From CAYUIG01 sp964444685 (GTDB lineage: Bacteria; Gemmatimonadota; Gemmatimonadetes; Longimicrobiales; RSA9): DNA of 10,910 bases. Positions within the stretch are counted from its first letter, which is position 1; the number at the start of each line of letters is the position of its first letter. Below are positions 5,675 to 10,910 of the stretch, piece after piece. Location of the stretch: positions 1 to 10,910 of the forward strand of contig CAYUIG010000075.1 of the NCBI GenBank assembly GCA_964444685.1. The letters run 5' to 3'. The position numbers and the translations under genes were made by a program. Under the pieces are notes generated by a model. It was not told where the DNA came from and ran no database searches. It saw only the letters and a program-made list of their open reading frames with translations.

Positions 5675-6727
5675 GTGTCCGAGGCGAGGATCGCGATCGA
5701 GCTGGGGAGCCGGCTGTGGGGCGGTGCGGAGCGCGAACTCGCGCGCATCGGCGCCGCCCTCGCCGCGCGCGGCCACACCGTTCGTTTCTATTGCAACCCG
5801 GAACACAACGGGGAGCTCGGCCGGCGCGGACTCGACGCGGAGCTGCATCATCTCGGAGGCGACGCCGCACTGCATCACGCCCTCGCCTTCGCGCGCGCCC
5901 TGCGCGGATTCCGGCCGGACGCGCTGCTGATCGGCACCTTTCGCAAGCTGTGGCTCGCGACGCTCGCCGCGCGCTTTGCGCGTGTGCCGCGGGTGATCGC
6001 ACGCGTCGGGCTCGAAACGGACGTGCCCCGCAACCTGAAATACCGGATCGCGCTGAAGCGGATCGATGGCATCGTCGTCAACGCCGATGCCATGCGATCC
6101 GCATTCGAGGGGACGGTGCCGGTCACGACCATCTACAACCTGCACGAACCGCTGCCGCCCGCGGATCCATTGCGCGTGCGTGAGGAGCTGGGCATCGGTG
6201 ACGCGCCGACGGTCGGGACCGTGGCGCGGCTCGCGGCGCAGAAGCGGATCGACCGCCTGATCGACGCCGTGGCCCCGCTCGAGGGCGTGCAGCTGATCGT
6301 GGCCGGTGATGGACCGGAGCGCGATCGCCTGCGCGCGCGCGCCGCGGAGCTGCAGCTCTCGCGCGTGCACCTGCTCGGTCATCGCGACGACGTTGCTTCC
6401 GTCCTCGCTGCACTCGATGTGTTCGTCGTCGCGTCCGACCGCGAAGGGATGAGCAGTGCCATGATCGAGGCATTGAGCGCAGGTGTGCCCGTCGTGAGCA
6501 CGCCCGTGAGCGGGGCGGCCGAGGCACTCGCGCCGCTCGGGAATGATCAGGCACCCGGGATCGTGCTCGACGACTTCGAGGCGGCGAGCCTGCGCGCCGC
6601 AATCGCGCGGCTGCTCGGCGATCCATCGCTGCGCGCGCGCATGGGAGACGCCGCACGGCGCGTCGCGCGCGAACGGTTCGGGGCCGCGCGCTCCATCGAC
6701 GCCTGGGAATCCCTCCTTGTGAACTGA
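5675..6727 (+). CDS. GT4-type glycosyltransferase
   Basis: This 350-residue retaining glycosyltransferase has a GT-B fold; it should transfer a sugar from a nucleotide donor to a glycan, lipid or protein acceptor at the cytoplasmic membrane. The N-terminal domain shows the GGAERE loop (16-21) and ARGHTVRFYC. The C-terminal domain begins with VGTVARLAAQKRIDRLI (180-196), whose Arg185 and Lys190 are the usual donor-phosphate contacts, then VAGDGPERDRL (209-219). The EX7E motif is present as Glu257 to Glu265, followed by SAGVPVVSTPVSG. Donor and acceptor cannot be read from the sequence. The GTG start has no well-spaced Shine-Dalgarno; no other in-frame start lies in the 40-base gap. Its TGA shares a base with the ATG of the ligase-like gene, so the two are almost certainly coexpressed. 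Confidence 0.94.
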   Translation: MSEARIAIELGSRLWGGAERELARIGAALAARGHTVRFYCNPEHNGELGRRGLDAELHHLGGDAALHHALAFARALRGFRPDALLIGTFRKLWLATLAARFARVPRVIARVGLETDVPRNLKYRIALKRIDGIVVNADAMRSAFEGTVPVTTIYNLHEPLPPADPLRVREELGIGDAPTVGTVARLAAQKRIDRLIDAVAPLEGVQLIVAGDGPERDRLRARAAELQLSRVHLLGHRDDVASVLAALDVFVVASDREGMSSAMIEALSAGVPVVSTPVSGAAEALAPLGNDQAPGIVLDDFEAASLRAAIARLLGDPSLRARMGDAARRVARERFGAARSIDAWESLLVN

Positions 6728-8454
6728 TGGCCGACTTCCTGTTCTCGACGCGGAGACGCGCACCGGGCGAGCTGATCGCAGAGCTTCGCGCGTGGCTGGA
6801 GCCTGTCACGGTGCGCACGTTCGAGCGGCACGGGGACTGGGGGTCGCTGGCATGGGTGGAGGGCGCGCACGACGCGGACGTCGTCCGCGACGATGGAGAT
6901 CGGCTGACGGTGCTGATCGGCGATCCGCTCGCCTGCGAGTCGGGCGCGCGCGTCGCCGTGCATGCGCCGGGTGTACGGGCGCGGGTGCACGAGTCCGTCG
7001 GCGCCGACCGTGGCCTGCGTGACTGGCGGCTTCAACTCGATGGACACTTCGCGCTGCTCGAGGTGCGCGCCGATGGCGGCCGCATCGTTACCGATCCGTT
7101 CGCGTTCGTGCCCGTTTTCCGCGCGCGCGATGCGTCAGGTGCGTTCGTTGCCGGTACACACGTCGACGCCGTGGCGGCCGCTGCGGACTGTTCGCTGGAC
7201 CCCGTGTCGTTGGCCGATGTCGTGGCGAATCTCACGTGCACGTTCCCGTGGACGGTGTACGCGGGGGTCGAGCAGTGCGAGCCGGGCGCGGAGCTGCGCT
7301 CCGGCCGTGAAGGTGAGGCGGTCGCATCGCAGGTGTACTGGGAGCCGCGGGAGACATCGGCGTTCCGCCGCATCGAGGACGCCGCCTCGGCACTGCGTGA
7401 CGCAGTGCGCGCCGATGTCGAGAGTGCCTGCGCATCCGGTGCCTGCGCGCTGCTGCTGAGTGGCGGCGAGGACTCGCGTGTGGTGCTGAGTGCGGTGCCG
7501 GCCGGTGCGGACGTGCTGCCCGTGACGTACGCCGAGCGGGAGACGCGCGAAGTGCGCACAGCGCGGCGTGTGGCGCGCGCCTGCGGGCGACGGCTCGCCG
7601 TCGGCTGGCGCAGCGGCGCGCACTATTCCGAGAACTTCGATGCGGTGGCGGCGCTGCTGGGTTCGCATCATCTCGTCATCGATGTACACGGGCACGGCCT
7701 GCATCGCGCGCTAGGACTCGATAGCATGCACTACGTGCTGGGCGGGCTCTCATCCGATTCGCTGCTCAAGGGCGCGTACGCGGACGGACCCGCACTGCAC
7801 ACGGCGCGGCCGGAGGGAATATCGCCGGCACTGCTGGAGGAAGTCGAGCGGCGCAGGACGCGACATCACGCGCGGCTCCAGGAGTTGCGGCCGCAATCGG
7901 CGGGCGAGTGGATGAGCCTCTGGCCGATGTCTATGCGGAAGCACGGCGGCAACGTGGACGGCAACCGGCGGCTCTTCCGCAGCCACGAGGTTTTCCATTC
8001 CACACGTGTGCTGGAAATCGCGGCCGCGGCGCCCTCCGAGTGGAAGCAGCATCGAAAGCTCTTCCACAGGGCGATGCGGCCGCTGCTCCGTTCTACCTGG
8101 TACGTTCCGCATGCGCGCTACGGCCTCCCGTGGCTCGGCCGAACGGGCAACATCTTCGCCACGCCCGCGGTCTATGCGCTTCGCACCGTCCGTGCGTTGC
8201 TGACGGGTTCGATCGGGAAGCGGCAGTCGCCGTGGCCGAAGTGGCGCGCGGTCGCCGACCACGCGCGCATCGCCCGCGAGGTCGAGCGCGTTTCGAGCGG
8301 CGAGTCGGCGCTGCACGAGATCCTCGGCGGACGCGAGCTCGCGGACGCGGTGGCGCACTGGCGGCCGCTGCGGCGGATCGTCCTGGCACAGCTCGCCATC
8401 ACGACCCCGCGGACGCCGGTGATTGCGTCTTCGGACCGGCGCGAGGTACGATAG
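6727..8454 (+). CDS. Asparagine-synthetase-like ATP-dependent ligase without glutaminase cysteine
   Basis: This 575-residue protein has the two-domain layout of asparagine synthetase B. The N-terminal part (about 1-200) resembles the Ntn glutamine-amidotransferase domain, with LDGHFALLEV (104-113), TDPFAFVPVF (122-131) and the following structural blocks. However, residue 2 is Ala, not the catalytic Cys, so ammonia release from glutamine is not expected. The synthetase part has an intact pyrophosphate loop LLLSGGEDSR (242-251) and a degenerate second motif GGLSSDSLLKGAY (339-351) where true enzymes have a SDE-type signature. Such cysteine-less relatives include beta-lactam synthetase and lasso-peptide cyclases, which adenylate a carboxylate. 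No precursor peptide gene is seen nearby. Coupling to a glycosyltransferase points to modification of a surface glycan, perhaps amide formation on a uronic acid; this is inference. Confidence 0.88.
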   Translation: MADFLFSTRRRAPGELIAELRAWLEPVTVRTFERHGDWGSLAWVEGAHDADVVRDDGDRLTVLIGDPLACESGARVAVHAPGVRARVHESVGADRGLRDWRLQLDGHFALLEVRADGGRIVTDPFAFVPVFRARDASGAFVAGTHVDAVAAAADCSLDPVSLADVVANLTCTFPWTVYAGVEQCEPGAELRSGREGEAVASQVYWEPRETSAFRRIEDAASALRDAVRADVESACASGACALLLSGGEDSRVVLSAVPAGADVLPVTYAERETREVRTARRVARACGRRLAVGWRSGAHYSENFDAVAALLGSHHLVIDVHGHGLHRALGLDSMHYVLGGLSSDSLLKGAYADGPALHTARPEGISPALLEEVERRRTRHHARLQELRPQSAGEWMSLWPMSMRKHGGNVDGNRRLFRSHEVFHSTRVLEIAAAAPSEWKQHRKLFHRAMRPLLRSTWYVPHARYGLPWLGRTGNIFATPAVYALRTVRALLTGSIGKRQSPWPKWRAVADHARIAREVERVSSGESALHEILGGRELADAVAHWRPLRRIVLAQLAITTPRTPVIASSDRREVR

Positions 8455-8460
8455 CCGGAA

Positions 8461-8466
8461 AGGAGG
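8461..8466 (+). promoter_or_regulatory. Ribosome binding site fixing the start at 8471
   Basis: AGGAGG, four bases before ATG 8471, selects this start over the in-frame ATG at 8423, which lies inside the ligase-like gene. Confidence 0.8.
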
Positions 8467-8470
8467 GCGC

Positions 8471-9475
8471 ATGCGCAGGACGCTGAAGCAGGTGGGCGTA
8501 CTGTTCGCGGTGCTGCTCGTGGCCGCGTTCGTGGTGTTCCTCATCAACCAGACGGCCGCGCTCGTCACACTCGCGGAGCGCGTCCATCCGTTCGCCGGCG
8601 ACGTCGCCCTCTGGAGCCTCATCGCGCTGTACGGCTTCTGCATCCTGGTCCCGCTCTTCCTGCTGCTGCGTCTGCCGCCGCCGCTGAAGCCGCCCGCCCT
8701 CCAGGCAGGTCCCGAGTTCGACCGGTTCCGCGAGCGGCTCGCGAAGCGACTGCGCCGCAATCCGCACCTCTCCGGCCGGGACATGACAGCGCCGAGCCTC
8801 GAGGACATCGAGTCGGCGCTCACGCAGCTCGATGCGAAGGCGGACGAGCTCACGCGCGCCGCGGCGAAGCAGGTGTTCCTCACCACCGCAGTGTCGCAGA
8901 ACGGCAGCCTCGATGCAGTCGTCGTGCTCGCCGCGCAGTCGAAGCTCGTGCTCGAGATCGCACGCGTGTACTACCAGCGGCCCACGCTCCGCGACATGAC
9001 GTACCTCTACGGCAACGTGGCCGCGACGGCGTTCCTCACCAGCGAGCTCGAGGATGTGGATCTCTCAGAGCAGATCCAGCCGATCCTCGCGAGCCTGCTC
9101 GGCAGTGCGGCCGGTGCGATTCCGGGACTGCAGACCGTGACGGCGCTGCTCGTGAACTCCGTGACTACCGGTGCGGCGAACGCATTCCTCACGCTGCGCG
9201 TCGGTGTCGTCACGCGGCAGTACTGCCGTGCGGTGGCACGGCCGGAGCGGCGCGGCGTGCGGCGCACGGCGGTCGCGCAGGCCACGCGCATGCTGGGCGG
9301 CATCGTGACCGAAGGTGCGGCGCAGGTGTCCGCCGCCGTATGGGATGCATCGCGCCGGAAGATCGGTGGTGCGGCGGCCGGCATCACCGGCCGCGTGCGT
9401 GGGATGGGCAGCGCGGTCGTGGACCGCATGCGGCCCCGTCGCCCGGGCGAGGGTCCGGAGCCGGAGGCGCCGTGA
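8471..9475 (+). CDS. DUF697 (YcjF-like) membrane protein
   Basis: This 334-residue protein has two N-terminal transmembrane helices (about 8-28 and 45-68), a charged cytoplasmic stretch, a DUF697-like domain (about 135-255), and a basic Ala/Gly-rich tail ending in Pro/Glu. Family-like blocks are SQNGSLDAVVVLAAQSKLV (142-160), MTYLYGNVAATAFL (176-189) and the Ala/Gly-rich helix pair that follows. DUF697 occurs in YcjF-type membrane proteins and fused to GTPases; its function is poorly defined, possibly in stress or membrane processes. No partner GTPase such as YcjX is in this window. It starts 16 bases after the ligase-like gene, with its own strong ribosome binding site. The family call is from memory of its pattern and is less certain than the gene itself. 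Confidence 0.8.
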   Translation: MRRTLKQVGVLFAVLLVAAFVVFLINQTAALVTLAERVHPFAGDVALWSLIALYGFCILVPLFLLLRLPPPLKPPALQAGPEFDRFRERLAKRLRRNPHLSGRDMTAPSLEDIESALTQLDAKADELTRAAAKQVFLTTAVSQNGSLDAVVVLAAQSKLVLEIARVYYQRPTLRDMTYLYGNVAATAFLTSELEDVDLSEQIQPILASLLGSAAGAIPGLQTVTALLVNSVTTGAANAFLTLRVGVVTRQYCRAVARPERRGVRRTAVAQATRMLGGIVTEGAAQVSAAVWDASRRKIGGAAAGITGRVRGMGSAVVDRMRPRRPGEGPEPEAP

Positions 9476-9502
9476 CGCGGAACCCGAACGTGTCGGAGCC
9501 GT

Positions 9503-9508
9503 AGGAGA
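9503..9508 (+). promoter_or_regulatory. Ribosome binding site for the MBL-fold gene
   Basis: AGGAGA, five bases before ATG 9514, fixes a start that gives a clean signal peptide. Confidence 0.7.
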
Positions 9509-9513
9509 TTCCA

Positions 9514-10398
9514 ATGCGACGCTGCCTTCCGCTCCTTCCGGTCCTCGCCTCCGTCCTCGCGGCGGCCTCACCCCTCCGCGCGCAGCAGGAGATCGCGCCG
9601 GGTCTGTTCGTCCTGTCCGCCGCCAGCGGCAACGCGGTCGTGTACGTGGCTCCCGAGGGATCCTTCGTCGTGGCGCCTCCGTCCGAGGATCTGATGGCCG
9701 CGATCACGACGTTCGTGCGCACGCGGCCGGCGCCGCCCGTGCGCTGGGCGATCGTGATTTCCGCACGCGATGCACTGGAGAAGGGCGACGGCGGCTGGGG
9801 CGGCCGCGGCGTGAACGCGGTGGCGCACGAGAGCATCCGCTACGGGATGCAGGGGCTCACGCAGCGACAGGCGACGGCAGGCCATCACGGCGGCAGCCTG
9901 CCGGATAATTTCCCCGCGGTCGGATTCTCCGAAGTCATCCAGATCGCGTTCGGCGGCGAGGAGATCCATGCGGTGCATCACCCGGGCTTCAGCGACGCGG
10001 ACGCGAGCATCCACTTCGAGCACGCCAGCTCGATGTACTTCGGCGGGCTGTTCACGAACGACGGATATCCCGACATCGACATCGAGCGCGGCGGCTCCAT
10101 CGATCTGCTGATCGAGAACGCATCGCTGTTCCTGAGTCTGTTCGGCGGCGCGCCGCACCAGATCGAGCCGATCGTGCCCGGCCGCGGGCCCGTTGCGACG
10201 CTCGAGGATCTGCGCGTCTATCGCGACATGCTCCAGGCCGTGCGTGAGCGCGTGGCGGCGCTGATTGCGGAGGGCAGGTCGATCGAGGAAGCCGTGGCCG
10301 CGAAGCCGACGGCATCGTACGATGCGCGCTGGGGATCGGGCCCGATCACACCCGATGAATTCACGAGGCTCATCTATCGTTCGCTCGCGCGACAGTAG
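9514..10398 (+). CDS. Secreted metallo-beta-lactamase-fold protein lacking zinc ligands (probable pseudoenzyme)
   Basis: This 294-residue protein has a Sec signal peptide (1-23, cleavage likely after LRA, before QQ). The remainder follows the order of a periplasmic MBL-fold hydrolase: LFVLSAASGNAVVYVAPEGSF, then VRWAIVIS, AHESIR (104-109), GGLFTNDGYPDIDI (177-190), PGRGP (222-226) and a C-terminal helical region with YRDMLQAVRERVAALIAEG (236-254) and the AKPTASYDARWG segment (263-274). In active relatives the segment after VRWAIVI is HxHxDH; here it is SARDAL (83-88). The later His, Asp and His ligand positions are Phe159, Gly178 and Arg224. No zinc site of the known type remains, although the frame is intact and the rest is well preserved. 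It may have become a binding protein or use other residues (His124/125, His155/156). Confidence 0.87.
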   Translation: MRRCLPLLPVLASVLAAASPLRAQQEIAPGLFVLSAASGNAVVYVAPEGSFVVAPPSEDLMAAITTFVRTRPAPPVRWAIVISARDALEKGDGGWGGRGVNAVAHESIRYGMQGLTQRQATAGHHGGSLPDNFPAVGFSEVIQIAFGGEEIHAVHHPGFSDADASIHFEHASSMYFGGLFTNDGYPDIDIERGGSIDLLIENASLFLSLFGGAPHQIEPIVPGRGPVATLEDLRVYRDMLQAVRERVAALIAEGRSIEEAVAAKPTASYDARWGSGPITPDEFTRLIYRSLARQ

Positions 10399-10400
10399 CC

Positions 10401-10910
10401 ATGGTTCGTGTCCATCTCTTTCTGTATACGCTGTGGATCGGCGCAGCTGCGTACGTCTATCCGCGCCTGCCGGAGCGGTATCCCATCCACTTCGGCGCCG
10501 ACGGCACGCCCGACAGCTGGGTGGAGCGCTCGCTCGTCACGTGGTTCATGCTGCCGGGCATCGCGCTGCTGACGTGGCTGTTCCTGTACTGGACGATCCG
10601 CGCCACGCGCAACGCGCCGCACTGGTGGAACGTGCCGGAGAAGAAGCGGTTCCTCGCGCTGAGTGAGGCAGCGCGCGCGCCGATCATCGAGCGACTGATC
10701 GGCTTCATCGACTGGGTCGCGATCGGCATCACGCTGCTGTTCATGGGGCTGCACGCCGGCATGTACGCCGCGGCATTCACGGAAACGCAGAAGCTGCCGT
10801 TGTCCACGCTCGGGCTGATTCTGGTATTCGTCGTATTCACGATGGGCGGCGCGTTGGTGATGAACAGGCGGATCCGCCAGGAAATCCTTGCCGCCCATGC
10901 CGAAGAATAG
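10401..10910 (+). CDS. DUF1648-type membrane protein
   Basis: This 169-residue protein has four predicted helices (about 5-21, 45-66, 105-125 and 133-154). Between the first two lies LPERYPIHFGADGTPDSW (23-40), the characteristic DUF1648 motif in which Pro, His-Phe and Gly-x-Pro-Asp are kept. Family members are small membrane proteins, sometimes linked to immunity or sensing in Gram-positives, with no settled biochemical role. It starts two bases after the MBL-fold gene stop and has no obvious Shine-Dalgarno, so translation is probably coupled to that gene. The TAG stop is the last codon in the window, so the gene is complete. Confidence 0.87.
   Translation: MVRVHLFLYTLWIGAAAYVYPRLPERYPIHFGADGTPDSWVERSLVTWFMLPGIALLTWLFLYWTIRATRNAPHWWNVPEKKRFLALSEAARAPIIERLIGFIDWVAIGITLLFMGLHAGMYAAAFTETQKLPLSTLGLILVFVVFTMGGALVMNRRIRQEILAAHAEE

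Noticed and set aside
6328..6358. Alternating GC run and the 12-base palindrome GAGCTGCAGCTC
   Set aside because: Both fall inside glycosyltransferase codons for Arg-Ala and Glu-Leu-Gln-Leu and are explained by codon use in GC-rich DNA.
5669..6763. 364-residue open frame on the minus strand opposite the glycosyltransferase
   Set aside because: Its composition is shadow-like and it has no recognisable domain, while the plus strand carries clear GT4 motifs throughout.
6727..8454. Lasso-peptide or other RiPP cyclase cluster
   Set aside because: The cysteine-less AsnB-like protein invites this, but no leader peptidase, recognition element or precursor peptide gene is seen in the flanking sequence; the partner is a glycosyltransferase.
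7750..8886. 378-residue open frame on the minus strand
   Set aside because: It lies antisense across the ligase-like gene and the DUF697-like gene, with Arg/Ser/Ala-rich low-complexity translation and no family motif; long antisense frames are expected in GC-rich coding DNA.

Overview
The window is about 10.9 kb of GC-rich bacterial chromosome with every credible gene on the + strand. The best guess for the source is a Gemmatimonadota-type or similar GC-rich soil or environmental bacterium. That rests on the cytochrome oxidase gene order and protein style, adjacent DinB-family genes, and the overall base composition. It is inference; no rRNA or other marker is present. No mobile element, CRISPR array, tRNA or rRNA gene was seen, and no gene-free stretch exceeds 300 bases (the longest is 96 bases).

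Region 1 (1-2125) is the end of an aa3/caa3-type cytochrome c oxidase operon. It holds the 3' part of ctaD (subunit I), then ctaE (III), ctaF (IV family), and a 71-residue two-helix membrane protein that may be an accessory oxidase protein. Subunit I carries extra C-terminal helices and subunit III is the short five-helix form, as in caa3 oxidases. The ctaD-ctaE gap holds a 7-base-periodic GACT repeat that can fold into a long imperfect hairpin.

Region 2 (2122-4119) holds two different DinB-fold proteins, then a PepSY-type two-helix membrane protein overlapping a three-helix membrane protein of unknown function. Region 3 (4158-5634) holds a putative lipoprotein of a conserved family without known function, and a bacterioferritin-like diiron protein. 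The lipoprotein start codon lies 28 nt from its only Shine-Dalgarno-like sequence, with a perfect hairpin between them.

Region 4 (5675-8454) is a tightly coupled pair: a GT4-type glycosyltransferase and an asparagine-synthetase-like ATP-dependent ligase that lacks the glutaminase cysteine. Region 5 (8471-10910) holds a DUF697-like membrane protein, a secreted metallo-beta-lactamase-fold protein that has lost all its recognisable zinc ligands, and a DUF1648-type membrane protein ending at the last base.

Stop/start overlaps at 2122-2125, 3805-3808 and 6727 suggest translational coupling of those pairs. No convincing promoter or U-tract terminator was found, so transcription-unit borders are uncertain. 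The items most worth a second look are the zinc-less MBL-fold protein, the hairpin-bridged ribosome binding site, the heptamer repeat inside the oxidase operon, and the glycosyltransferase/ligase pair.
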